Source: Gymnopus androsaceus JB14 (taxonomy: Eukaryota > Basidiomycota > Agaricomycetes > Agaricales > Omphalotaceae). From it: DNA of 64,000 nt. Below, piece by piece: positions 47,179 through 59,800 of this stretch. A model generated the notes under the pieces. That model was given only the letters and a program-made list of their open reading frames with translations, was not told the DNA's origin and did no database searches. Both the position numbers and the translations under genes were made by a program. The stretch covers positions 62,001-126,000 of the forward strand of contig ML769408.1 in the NCBI GenBank assembly GCA_009733575.1, in the 5' to 3' direction. Positions within the stretch are counted from its first letter, which is position 1, and each line of letters opens with the position of its first letter.

Positions 47179-47818
47179 TCAATGGTGAGCAGCTCCTGAC
47201 GCGATGTGTCCTAGTGGTATATTTGTTAAGGATATTATATATAAAGTAGAAAATTGCACACACCTGCTTTAGAATTTTGATACGCATACTGGTTTTTACC
47301 CCACGTATAGACTCCGTAGCCTGGAAGAAGTCTCAAGAAAGGCCGAATGAGCAAGGATAAATCGTACCTATGCCAAAAGGAACGAGAAAGTATACGGCCT
47401 CGCCAGAAACACGTCTGTAAAAGTTGAAGATGTAGTTCCGGACCCAGTTGGGAGCAGCCTTGGCCTGCATAGGAGACAGAGCTGTCAGATGGGAGAAGGG
47501 GATAAGGGATGCAAGGGATGCAGAGCAGGGAAAGGGAAAATTGAAGAACCAAGTAAGCCATACAAAGCGACGTAGTATTCGATTTGAGAACGCACTATAT
47601 GTTGTGATACCCTTGTGTCTTATCACGGCTTGGTCACCCCACCAAGCAGACTAGGAGTAACGAATCAGCAATGTTGATTTCCATCGAGGAAGGGAAGAGC
47701 TCACCCAGGCCCTTTGCGCTGCAAAAATAAGATAAATTCAGGCGCAACTCGGAAAGTATAGAATAGATAAATACGCACGACCGGGCATTTCACTGGCGCG
47801 GGCAATAGATGGTCTCAT
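47179..47818 (-). CDS. qcr8: ubiquinol-cytochrome c reductase subunit 8 (complex III, QCR8)
   Basis: Small subunit of the mitochondrial cytochrome bc1 complex in the inner membrane, associated with cytochrome b and ubiquinone binding. Five short exons encode about 100 residues: MRPSIARASEMPGR, KGPG, SAWWGDQAVIRHKGITTYS, then LSPMQAKAAPNWVRNYIFNF, YRRVSGEAVYFLVPFGIG, YGVYTWGKNQYAYQNSKAG and HIASGAAHH. The WWG ... KGITTY motif, the FNFYRR helix and the following membrane span match the yeast Qcr8 layout and length. Introns are in phase. It is divergent from OST4. Confidence 0.9.
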
Positions 47819-48038
47819 ATTGGCGAATGAGAAGGATAGTTGATGTTATGATTCAAAGCTTCAAGTAGTAGTTCAAGACTGAGCGCCGGTGAACCGGTCT
47901 TGCCCGCTACTGGTTCTCACGAGTCCACGTCGCGCTTGGGCGCTTCACAACTTCGTCCTGACCATTCCCTGGGATCCATATCGCTGGTATGTCTCCAAGA
48001 GCTCTGAAATATCTTTACTAATTGTGCTTGCTTCAGAA
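47819..48038. promoter_or_regulatory. divergent promoter region (QCR8 / OST4)
   Basis: About 220 bp between the QCR8 and OST4 start codons. The sequence just before the OST4 ATG (cttgcttcagAA) looks like a splice acceptor, so OST4 may have a 5'-leader intron within this interval. Confidence 0.45.
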
Positions 48039-48170
48039 ATGACCCACGCAACGCTTTACACACTCGCTAATTCTCTCGGCATACTTGCTATGCTGACCGT
48101 TGTTGGATATCATTTCGTAGCAGTTAATGCAAGGCATCTTGCCAAGAATGGGGAGAGCAACTCTTCGTGA
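48039..48170 (+). CDS. ost4: oligosaccharyltransferase subunit OST4
   Basis: Single-exon 43-codon gene. It encodes a mini membrane protein (MTHATLYTLANSLGILAMLT, then VVGYHFVAVNARHLAKNGES) that fits Ost4, the smallest subunit of the ER oligosaccharyltransferase, which bridges Stt3 and Ost3/Ost6. The short lumenal start, a single membrane helix and a basic tail match the family, as do the LYTLAN and YHFVAVNARHLA strings. The upstream in-frame extension (from 47889) has no ATG and is not credible as protein. The start is the first ATG, two bases after a probable acceptor AG. Confidence 0.85.
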   Translation: MTHATLYTLANSLGILAMLTVVGYHFVAVNARHLAKNGESNSS

Positions 48171-49225
48171 TTCAGATGATTCTGTTCACTCCAAGTAAGA
48201 TTGCGCCTTCTTTCATTTCGGTACTTTCTAATGCTGGCGGTAGATGTGCACAACTACCTGTTCTCGTGCTGCCAATTAATAAAGTCTTTACTGGCTATCC
48301 CTTCGATTTCTCTTACATTCGTCGGAATGCAGATCCAAATTTGTGGCCTTGTTACCAGGTGTATCCAAGCTCGAGTTGATATCTATCTCTTTTCATCGGG
48401 CTATCGTGAATGATGTATTCATTTACGTCCAACGCGCAGCTTTTCAATGAAGACCATTAACGCTCATAGCGGGAATTCTTGGCAACCATGCTACACAGGT
48501 GCTCTTTGCTATGCATAACCAAGACGGGTAGCTGCCGGTTTCTTCTTTAATCTACCGTTTTCCAGCCATTCCCATGAGATGTGTTCTTTCTGGAATTTTT
48601 GAGGCCTTTTCTGTCGTTTCATTTCATCCAGTCCCTTCAGATCCACGTGGCTCTAGCCAGCAGAATAAGGTAGCAATATCTATCATTCGATTCTACTCCC
48701 TCGCAAGCAGTGGTTGGTGGCGGGGACGGAATCAATGCAGATTTTATGTGGCTGAATACGGATTCTGCCATGTGTAGAAAATGGGCATTCCTTTAGGGCA
48801 TATGCGGCTTGTGATCTGGTTTCTGAATGAACTTTAAAAAGTATATATGTACACTGGCAGATCTTCCACTCACGAAGGCTGGCTATCATTGCTTCTTCCC
48901 CGTCGACTTTTCTACCCTCTCCTCTCCTCCCCGTTGTCCCTGGACTGATCGGTTTGGAATCCACAGCTGTGAACGCTCTCTGGTATTATAAAGCGAATCT
49001 CGGTCCTTTCTTCCGCGACCTAAACCCAATTAGCATCCCCCAGGTTGAATTCATATTCATATTGTCAAAACGTACCTGCGAGTGTCCCTGGCAGGTATCC
49101 CTTCGTTTACAAGCGCATTCAAAATCAGAATTACTACGGTGCGTCACCTTTGTAGCACTTTTGAATGAGATATTGAATGAATTTAGTAGTCGATCTATTA
49201 ACGGCCAGTTGCGCGCGGCCGTACC
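48171..49225. other. intergenic region; possible unassigned upstream exons
   Basis: No gene can be supported with confidence. A frame from 48954 (STAVNALWYYKANLGPFFRD) and a nearby string (YPFVYKRIQNQNYY, about 49099-49140) look mildly protein-like, but I could not join them with canonical splice sites to each other or to the next gene. Confidence 0.3.
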
Positions 49226-49913
49226 ATGCTCTTCCAACGTGCGGGCCTGGTTACTACCGTCATCCATTCAAGCCTTTATGTTCCCCTTTTACTCTTACTC
49301 TTACTGCCATATAATGAGGTCTCCTCATCACCGGTGGACCCTATGGAGATGCCAGGCTTAGGCTCAGGCTCGGGGTTTAGCAAGGAGAATACAGTCGTGG
49401 AAACAGCCTCTCTGTCTTCGGTGTGTATATTTTCTACCCGCATTAAATCTACTCGAAATCGATAACCCGGCATTAACCTATACCAACTAGCCCCCAGTAC
49501 TTCCCCCTGCGGAAATTATCTTGCAATCATCAAAAACATCAGAGTCTGCCGATGCAGCAGCACTAGATCCTGATCTCTTATTATCCATGCATCCCGATCC
49601 ATACCGCGTATTTCATCGTCCAAACAGCGCTACGATCGGTAGGTACAGGACTGCTTCCACTATCAACCCTCCTTTCGGAATGGTCGGGCTTACGGGTTCG
49701 AGTTGTGACCGCGACAAACCACAAATGCCGATAGATTGTGGAAAGAGCAAGCCGGAAGCGTGTGTTGGTGGAGGCAGCTCGTGTTCTGGGGCGGGGTCAA
49801 GAAACGTCAATCTGAAATGCACAGAGGTGGATCTGTCGAGGTTTGGGTTTGGGGAAGGAGAGAAGAAGAAGTTTTGTATGCGGGATTCTGGATATGGGAT
49901 GGTGTATTATTGA
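49226..49913 (+). CDS. hypothetical protein with N-terminal hydrophobic segment
   Basis: Two exons, intron about 49421-49490. The start MLFQRAGLVTTVIHSSLYVP is followed by a leucine run (LLLLLLLP) that could be a signal anchor. It continues SPVDPMEMPGLGSGSGFSKE, then a Ser/Asp-rich part (ESADAAALDPDLLLSMHPDP, YRVFHRPNSATIGRYRTAST) and a Gly/Cys-rich end (GGGSSCSGAGS), ending RDSGYGMVYY. No family is recognised. Additional 5' exons are possible. The open frame and in-phase intron are the only support. Confidence 0.4.
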
Positions 49914-50314
49914 ATTTGACAGAGTTTGGTTGACTGGACGGGTTTTTGCGGAGAGAAATACCTGGGTTTCAGCATCTATAGCTTGTATATTATTGTACAT
50001 TATGTGCGTGTACTTTTAACCTTGATAACGACCGTTGGGGACTGCTCTAGTACTAGTGGTTTATGAGGCCATTGCTATTTCCGACTCTAGTCGCGCGCGG
50101 AATGCTAGGCAATGAATGCAGTTTCAGACGATTTATACTTATCAAACCATTTGATTGTACTACCAGATGCTAATGGATTCGACTATACAGTACAGTATTC
50201 CAAGCAATGTCTTTACTCTCTCGACCATCGTGCTACGCAAGTTACTCAAACTGGCAGTGAGTAGTAATTTCTGACAGAGGATCGGTGAGACATTGCCGCG
50301 ATCGGCGTGCCATT
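49914..50314. other. intergenic region
   Basis: 3' flanks of two weakly supported convergent genes; nothing recognisable is seen. Confidence 0.4.
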
Positions 50315-50677
50315 TTACCTCCGTTGTTTATTCAACTCAGCGAGACTAGAGACATTTGCTTCCGCTCTCTCTTCTTCTTCAACGTCCACCATGAAATTCT
50401 CTCTTGATGTTGCCAACCTACTGAATACTCTCTGACCAGCCCGCCGCTTGAATTTTACGTGAAGTTTTTGATCTGCTATCGCCTGTGGAACTACTTCCCC
50501 TGGATTCACTCGATGGGAAGGTTGAAATAAGTGTAAAGCCAAAGCTCTTCGCTGATGTTCGATGCTGGAGCTTGAATGGTGGTTTAAAGCAGAGGAGATG
50601 GCGCAATGATAGCGAACACGTGGATCAAAAGTCACCCCATAAGTCACCTGTTTTCGGTTGATCTTTTCCGCCATCAT
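50315..50677 (-). CDS. possible hypothetical protein of 120 residues
   Basis: Intronless frame starting MMAEKINRKQVTYGVTFDPR, with a basic middle (KLHVKFKRRAGQRVFSRLAT) and an acidic, helical end (DVEEEERAEANVSSLAELNK). It is divergent from the giant gene, with 155 bp between the start codons. No domain is recognised. The composition is protein-like, but there is no independent support; it could be a chance frame. Confidence 0.35.
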   Translation of the reverse strand: MMAEKINRKQVTYGVTFDPRVRYHCAISSALNHHSSSSIEHQRRALALHLFQPSHRVNPGEVVPQAIADQKLHVKFKRRAGQRVFSRLATSRENFMVDVEEEERAEANVSSLAELNKQRR

Positions 50678-50832
50678 TAGATTCTTACTTCTTTCTCTTT
50701 CTCTGATGCTGTGAGCTTCGACAACGGCCTCCAGCTTTCGACAACAGATTATTTCTCAAGGTACGTCTTGGAACTATCTTGGAAGCAAACTTGCACCAAA
50801 TTCGACGATCCAGACTACAAGAGGCAACAAAC

Positions 50833-53800
50833 ATGGAACGAAGAGCGGCTTCGCCCTCTTCAAATTCTTTTTCTGACACTGATTCATATGAAGACTCGAA
50901 TTCTATTGACGAAGTTGAAGCCACTCTCAACAATTTGGATGACGAGCTTGACGACACTGAGCAAGCGTTATCGACGTGGTCTTCTCAGCCTCCATCGACA
51001 GGATATGGGTCATACACGGGTAGTGGAAGTGGGACGTATACAGGCAGTGGAACATACACACCAAGCGGAACGTTTACTGGAACATATACCGCCACTCAAA
51101 CAGGCCAAGGATCCTATACTGGTTCTCCATCTTACGTATCACTCCCATCTCTATTCAGCCCCACAGCTGGTTCTTCTTCTTTACAATCCTCTTATCCTCC
51201 TCCCTCGAATGATCCCAGGGTACGGCTAAGCCACATTACAGAAAGGACGGAAGCAGCGACAGAGTCTCGGCCTGTTTCTGGAATTTCTCATGCCACGACC
51301 ATTCCTGCCAGACCGAGATCAGCTTTTCTTTCTTCTGGAGCTGGTCGGCATAGTCGGTCGTCTACTGAACCCAGCGACTTGCCTCCTCCTGGACGAACGA
51401 ACCAGCTTATAGGATTGTTCGAAGCGGGTTCAACTTCGCGCTCTCCTTCACCCACAAAAACAACCAGTTCTACTTCCTCGTTTACGAGGTCTCAGACACC
51501 GAGTAATATGTCCTATTCAACGTTACTCTCACCGCCGGATCGACCTTCGACTGCTACTGGGTCTTCTTACACTCCCTCTACCTTTACCCACACACAAAGC
51601 ACGTTTACGCAGAGCACATTTTCTCCTTCTGCGTTTACGACAACTCAAACTGGTACTGGTACAGGAGCCACAGGTAGTTCTGCACTGACACAGACTACTC
51701 CTGCTTCAACTCTACGACGACCAGCTGGATCTCCGAGGAGTCCTTTGGCTAATGTTCGAAATGTCGTCGCGATGTGGAAAGAACGTACTCCTACGCGTAA
51801 AGGTGAATCGAGGGCAGCTGGAGATGCAGATGCAGGCGTCTCTCCTACATCCGAAGTCCCTGTCGGAGGTGGAGATGATAGCGGTGGCCTTTTTGGACTT
51901 CGACGTAGAGCAAGTGGTAAGAGGAACAGCGCAGAATCCTTGGCGGAAGTGAAGGCGAACGCGCAAGTAATGGTAGTAATGGAGGCAGCGGGCTCGATGT
52001 GAGCGAACTGAGTAAATTCTTGGGCGGAAATGGGACAGAGAGGGTTCGTTGATCTAGCTGCTTCTTGATCATTTTCTCACGTTTTACTCTTTCCAGCCAT
52101 TACATCTTGGAACGTTATACTACCTCAATGTCCACACAGAACCTCCTTATCGATGGCAACGATGTCAGGCTCTACTGTACCGACACACGCTCCTGCTATC
52201 CTGGCTGGCTCCGAGCTCTCCATCCTCTACTGGCAGAGCTCCATTAGGTCGCGCAGTTGTTCAACTCGATTTGGTCAATTGCTTTGCAGTTGAAAGTGCA
52301 CTTAGTTTGAGCCACCCTCGCGCCCGAGACGATGTTGGTGCAATTGCTGCGAGAGAGGAAGATGCTCTGTCTAATACTGGAGTTGACATCGGCTTGATGG
52401 AGTCGTTGGTGCCGTTTTGGATGGTATATGGCGATGGAGTAGAACGTTTGGCTTGCGAAAGCTTGGTAGATAGGCAGAGGTGGATTGGATGGATATGGTA
52501 GGTTGTTCATTCTAATCACTTTTCTTATTCATCTTGAAATTATTCTACAGGGAAGCAATAAATACTCCACCTACACCAACTCTCTCTCGTACTCCTTCCA
52601 TTACTCCCTCCTACTCCTCGCTCACCCAAACTGTTACTCGGCGCTCTGGATCCCCCACAGGTTCTATCCGTACGATCATGTCAATGGATTCCCATTCGAG
52701 CGTGTCTTCAACTGCATCGAGTGGGACCGGAAGTCGTAGCACTGTCTATGTGCCACCAATAGCCGACATACCTGAAATGTCTGCCGTCCGCTGATGATGA
52801 CTTGTATGACTCCGAATCTGATCACGGAAGGGCGAATTCTTCTTCCTCTGGAACAGGGAAGTATCTCTCTCTCCTTTCGTCTCCGTCAGTCTCATCCGGA
52901 AGCGGAGCTCGAAGACCATCAACGTTCATCTCTTCGTACCACTCGCGTACCGTGGACGACACTGTCATCAATGGAGATGAATATGTCTACCGTGGGGATT
53001 CTCGTGCGATCCCTAGTCATAGACTCAGTAGTCGGAGCTTGAGGAGAAGTGGAAGTATGACTGATTTGGGTAGCGATGCTTTGCAGAGTAACAGGTCCTC
53101 TGCCCATGAAGAAAGCGATGAACAGTTCTTTACTGCGGGGACGAGTAGCACTGCACAGAGGAGCTCAGTGTATTCTTCAGCAGAATCGTATTCATCGAGG
53201 ACCGGAACGGGAACAGGAACAGGAACGAGAACGTTCACGGGTCTGACTAGCAGTGGACTGGCTGGCACTGGAACGACGGGAACTTATACGAGAACGGGAA
53301 CGTGGACTGGAACGGAAACTGGCACGAGAGTTTCGGAGACAACCAGATTTACTCGTACTAGCGCTACTAGCGCTACTAGTCCTGGGACTTATACGTCTTA
53401 TTCTGGGAGTGGATCTTATACTGCAACGGGAACGGGAACGTATACAGCATCTGGTACTGGGTTGGACAGTCGGACTAGAGTTACTGGAACAGGAACAACG
53501 CTTACGACTGATTATGAATCCCGAACGGGCTATGGATCAGGCTCTTATAGTGGATCGCCTTATACGGGGTAAGTTTTTTTTTGGTCGAATATCCATCCTT
53601 TTGCATAATTGAACTGTGTTACAGGACTGGATCCATATATTCGCCATACACGGGGACAACGGGATCTCCTTATACCGGGACTGGATCTCCTTATACTGGG
53701 ACAGGATCACCATACACTGGGTACGTGTTTTTTTATGCTGTTCTTCTGTTACTCTTTCTAACTCTTTTGCTTGCTACGACAGCACGTACTCATCGCCATA

Positions 53801-56800
53801 CACTCGAAGCGGTACACCTTCCTCATACACCCCAACATCTCCTTCGCGCACGGCTCTAAGTCGTACATCAGCACTTAGGCGACGAGGTGCAACAACGAGA
53901 AGTAGCTTTTCCTCCAGTGGAACGAGCGTTAGTGGAAGCCATAGTGGAAGTGGATATCAACCTTCAGACGAGAGCAGTGACAAAGAAAATGAAGGAAGCG
54001 ATAGCGCTAGCTTTACTCGAGACTCTGAAGATTATTCTGGCACTGGCTCGGCCACTCAAAGTGGACCTCTTAGCGGTACACGGTCAAGCGAGACAGGTTA
54101 CGATATCTGCCCATCATCCGACCTTTCAGAGTTGACGAGTCGGATGACATATACTTCGACGTCGTCCTGGGTGTCGGGGAGCACGCCGACGCCTTCTGAT
54201 CCCTCGTCGTCTTCGTCGGACTCGGGTAGCGACGGTGAAAAGTTTGTGACGGCGTCGCAGGGCAGTTCGGGCTACATCACAGCTCATACGCCTTCATCTG
54301 AAGCGTCCTTCAAATCCCTCCCTTCAATCCCATCAGAGTACACCACTGCTAGTGAGGGCTCTGCAGTCTACAGAACTGCATCTGAACCTTCCACAGAGCC
54401 GACTACGGCTTATTCGACTGCAGAGATTTGCGCTAGTGATTTGGAGAGTATTCCAGATGAACCAGCGACACCAAAAGCACCTTCAATTTATCTTCCTGAA
54501 GAGTCACGCACGCCATCATCACGCACACCATCATCACGCACACCCTCAGCTCCAGCTAGTGAAGTCCCGAGCGATGTTCCGTCCATTGTCTCATCTCCGT
54601 CTGTCTTGGTTCCACCAACGTCAACTGCTCCTCCTTCAGTTACGGAGCGTTCAATTTCAATTTCATCTCCCTCGTCGCTGTCCTCGTTTGATCCCTCAGG
54701 AGTTCCTCTACCTCCTTCGTCGGTGTCGGAGCTTTCAGAATTGGATTTGTCTTTAACGCCCACCTCAGAATCTGACCTTCCCCTCCCACCAACCACAGCG
54801 ATGAGCACTAGTGTGCCCACGCCGTCTAGTGTTCACTGGTCGTCAGAAGAAAGCTTCAGTCTTCTATCACTGCCGCCTACTGCTCCATCGGAAGTGCCAT
54901 CTTCCGTCAGCCTTGAAAGCTCAAGTTCGGCAGAATCTCTTCAGCTTCCGACAACTGTATTGTCAACTACTATAAGTAGTTCCACTGTTTCTTCGGAAAC
55001 CAGCTTGACTCCTTCCATTCCCGTTACAACATTACCTTCAATACCCCCAAGTAGGTCTCCGAGTGCTTTGCCGCTTCCGCCCAGCCCCCAGCCTTGGGCA
55101 ACGGAGACAAATGTTTCTTATGAATCTAGTCTACTTGCTCCTTCGCCTAGTGCGACGAGCGCTGCCTTGGTGCATGACCCCGATACCTCATTCGAAACCT
55201 CTTTCCTGCGACCGAGCGGTTCCTGGTCCTCATTTGATCGAATGTCTACTATTCCGGAGACACCTACGGTAATGACTTCGGCCCCCCCGCCGTCGTTCCC
55301 AGCACTATCTCCTGTGCCTAGGGTTCCTTCCACGGACGAAAGCAGTTCCGTTCGTACTCCTAGTAGCTTGGTGTTCTCAGATACGGATACAAGTGTGGGC
55401 AGTAGCAGTCTGGGAAGCCTTCTGAATATCGTTCGAAGTCCCTCTATAATCAGCACTTCATCTGCTGTGTCGACTCCGAGCGTCACTACTTCGATTCTTG
55501 ATTCAGAATATGGACCAGAACGTGAATTGGGGGACGACGATGTTCGTTCTATTCCGGAAAGCCAAATTTCGACTGAACCAAGCTTACTCGCAACGCCGAA
55601 GGCATCAACGATTGTGAGTATTTTCCAAGTGTTTTTTTTTTTGAAAAAAGCTAATAGATTTTTTATAGGGAACTCCTAGCGTTCGCAGTCAACCAAGTCC
55701 AAGTCCGAGTCCGAGTCGCTCGTCAATGACTCCGTCGGAACGTTCTTTGAGCGTCAGTGTATCCACCCCGCGCGGTGATACGCCATCCAAGCGGTCGACT
55801 CTTGACACTGTTCATTCAGTACCTATTTCGCCTTCTGATCGAGGTTCCCCTCGCAGTATCACCGGTGATTTAGAGAGACTAGCCAATGAACTTCGACATT
55901 ATGACCAAAACCGGGCTGAAGAGAATAAGGAAATGGGAGATGTGTTGCGAAATTTGCGCGATGAACTTTTAGGGTTATCGGAATCCATCCATCACCCCCA
56001 CCCCCAGCCATCCGCAGAACCTTCGCAACGTTCGCCGTATCCCCAGTATCCCCAGTATCCCCAGTATCCTCAGTACCCCGGACAGCCACGTCCTCACTAC
56101 GCTGAAGAACGCGTTGGCACTAGTCGTCCTGGAACTGACGATGAGAACAGAAGTATATCATTGGCTCCTTCTCTCATCCGTACCCCGAGTTCTGCCAGCA
56201 GCGTGTCATTTTTGTCAAGTCATCATTCTGACGACTGGCTTTTGTATCCGACCCCTCAGCCAGGCTCTCCAGTTTCTCGCAGATCTCTTCGTCCTCTCCG
56301 ACCATCCCCGTGCTGATTCGCCGATGCCTACGCTCCCTGACATTGATGACAGTGACATGCTCTCCGACACTTCAAGCCCGTTGAGTACTCCGATGTTGAG
56401 CTCTTCCAGCACGAGCGGTCCGTACCCTGGAAGTTCTGGTCCCTCCTCGTCGCCCACACCACCTCCGTCCACTCCCGCACTTTCTGACTCTGTACACTCC
56501 TCGGCTGAGACCACGACGACCATTCGACCATCTCCGCCTAATCCCTTGCCTCTTTTGAATGAGATAAGAGACCAGGTGCGGGCTCTATGGGATGGTCAAC
56601 TTTCTACGAATCATCTATTAGATGAAATTCGAGGGCGGCGTAGCGAGCCGGAAGGGAATGAGGTGTTGGATCGTGTTCTAAGGGTAGAGGATTTGCTACA
56701 AGATTTGCTGAGAAGAGGTATACCACAACCACCAACCACATCCGAGCCAGACCTACCTCCCCCCTCTCCTACCACTGTCAGTTCCCTCTCACAAAGTGAG

Positions 56801-59800
56801 ATTGACAGAATTGTCGGCGGTTACCCGCGCGCAGTCCCTCCTATCGCTCCCCAACCACAACCACTATCATCAGGTATTCCTCTTGCACAACAGCTGGACA
56901 ACATCTTATCTCAGGGGGTTCAGCCTACCTCTCGTCGAGCAGTGCCGCCGGACCCTTTACATCTTTTTGATTACGCGCCACTTCCTCGAGAATACAGCAA
57001 CAGTCCTTTGAGTCAAGTCAGGATCCCTCCGATTCAGATTCGGAGGTCAGACTCCGTGCCCACATATCTATACAATGACCGCATCAGAGTACCTCGACGA
57101 CCTCGACGACACGCTGATCGTCCTGTTGATGAATCATCGGAGCGTTTCGCACCTACCGCCCCATCTAGACCATCTAGTGAACGTCCGGATTATCAACTAG
57201 GTGATCCAGGCCGCCAGCCTCAACGCGAACGCAGACGACCTGATATCCCCCCACCGGAGCCTGTGGTGAGTCAATTTCCAGCGCAACTATGTTCTTTTTG
57301 TTAACATCATGTTAGTTTCCCCGCCGCTCGTACACAGCACCTCCGTCAGATCTGGGCGGCTGATGGGGAACCTCAAGCTAGAAGTTGGTATCGTCGGGTC
57401 AGCCTCAAGTATGTATCCAGCTTTATAACGCATTTGCGCCGTTAATCCTCTCTTAGGTTCCCGCAATAGGACAAACAGAAGGCACACCAACAGGGCGAGT
57501 TCGACCAACAGGACAACCTGGAACAGGTGTTCCACCACCACCCGTTCTGGGAGGTCAGCCTCCATATCTTCCAATGCCTGCACCGCCAGTAAGTCCTCTT
57601 CAATAATGGTATAACCATTATCTTGACTTTTTTTTTTTGTAGGTTATGGTTCAGATGCCTCCTGAATTCAATCGAGATTTGGAAGAGCTTTTGGAACTCA
57701 ATCGGGTATGTCTATTTCTACTGTTGTCGTTATAATAGCTGATATATCTTCCAAAAGAATAATGCAGTCGCTACTGTGACGAATAACGACCAGACCAGAG
57801 AGTTGCTGAGATACATGTCCGAATTGAATGCGTGGCTTGGCAGAGATGTTGCTGACCGTCACAATGAGATGACCGCTGTTGTGCATCGTCTAGAGGAGCT
57901 GCGAGCTTCCTTGAATGAGTTGCAAAACAGGCCCTGTATGTGCTTTGATTTACTCACAGTTGTCTCGATTAATGTTTTCACTTTTCAGATGCAAGAAGAG
58001 CAGGAGATGCAGGAGTACCAGTAGGTGGTCCTAGAGATGAAGAGTCTGTTTCCAGCTCGGAGGGTAGTCCTGAACAACAACAATTCTTCATACCTGGAAT
58101 GCAACCTGGAATGCAACCGTCCGCTACCGGTCAACCTGTCATACCTGGATCTGGATATCCGCCTGGATTTGTTCCTCAACCTGGTGTATTCATCCCTCCA
58201 CACGAACCCCCAGTAGTTCCTTACTCTCCATATCAACAAGACTTCCGTCCTGTGATACCTCCAGGAGCGGGCCCTATGCCTCCTTTTGGTACTTCTGCTC
58301 CGGTGATTCCAATAGACCAGTATGGACCGAGGATGCCTGAGCCAGTGATACCGGGAATGCCTTTTGGGATGGCTCCGACACAGCCATTTATTCCTCCTGA
58401 TCATACTATACTGCGCGTCCCAGGAAGCCCTCCCTCCAGCAGCAGCGATGGCGATAGTCGAAGCGGAAGCCCAAGTAGTGGCAGAACTGGACGTCCACCG
58501 AGATCAAGGCGATCTAGTCGATCTAGTCGATCCCCTACTCCAGTCCCCATGCCACCTCCAGTGCCCGTCGTTGTGTCGGGGAGTCGACGATCACCTTCCG
58601 TAGTCTACGTCCACTCAGATTATCCCCCCGGCTCTCGACCTCCGGAACAGTTCCAACCCTCTCAAGTATCGCAAGGAGGGCAACCACAAGGAGGTCCAAC
58701 AATCATTAACATCCCTGGCCAGCAACAGCAGCAGCCTCATCTCATGCCAGGTGGTATCGTTCCCCCAGGCATGATCCCTGGAGGAGCTCCGGTTTTGATG
58801 CCAGGAGGACAATATGCTGGCACTCAGCCAAATGTTGTTGTAATGCCCTCCCGTTCTCGTTCACCGGTCTTCTTCTCGTTCAAGGAGGTCAAGGTCAAGG
58901 TCAAGGTCTGATGATTCGCGTCATCGTAGACATCACAGTCGCAGTCACAGTCGTACTCCTCCACAAGTTGTCATTGCCAGATCATCATCTAGAAGGTCGC
59001 ATTCTCCTCACCACAGACATGATATCATGCAGCCTGGGCCTGCGCCGCCAGGACCGACCATTGTTGTTCCCGGAGCTCAAGGTAGTGGATTCCTTCCAGG
59101 CCACCCACTGACGCATCAACAGCCTGTAATAGTTGCAAGATCGCGGTCTGGGTCTCGGTCATCACGTTCATCGCGCTCTCCGTCTAGGCGGCACACTCCC
59201 CCTCCCCAAATTATTCATACCACTGGCCAACCTACGCAGTCCGTTCCCACCATGATACCTATGCCAATTGCCCCTTCAGGTCCGCAGCAGCCTGTTATTA
59301 TTGGATCATCTCAGAGGGGTCGATCTCCAGTAATTATAGGGCGAAGCAGCGGGAGTCGGAGTCGGAGTCATAGTTCCCGGCGACACCACTCCCCGCAAGG
59401 TGCACCAGTCGTCATCACCGGACAGCCAGGATATCAGCCAGGATATTCACATCCTGGTACTCACAGAACTTATCGAAGCGGAAGTCGATCGCGGTCCCCT
59501 CGATCACGTTCCTCGCGCCGATCGCGTTCCCCGCGATATGCTCCTCATCCGAGTGAATACTATGAAGGCTCACGACATCCGTCACGGCATACCTCACATC
59601 GTTCTCCACCGATGGTTATACCAGTCTCAGGAAGCAGGCGTTCACGCTCTCCTCCTACACGTATAGGGACGTCATATCGAGGTGACAGTCCGCGACGTCG
59701 TCATCGTAGTAGGAGATCTGATTCTTATGAACGAGACCGTTCACGTTCACGTTCCCGCTCACCCACCAGACGTAGCCGTAGATCACGTAGAGATCGAGGT

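Noticed and set aside
48954..49361. 135-codon plus-strand frame before the hypothetical gene at 49.2 kb
   Set aside because: It mixes a mildly protein-like start with a poor continuation and cannot be joined by canonical introns.
49276..50000. Minus-strand frames opposite the hypothetical gene at 49.2 kb
   Set aside because: Their composition mirrors the sense exons and they have no start context or splice support.
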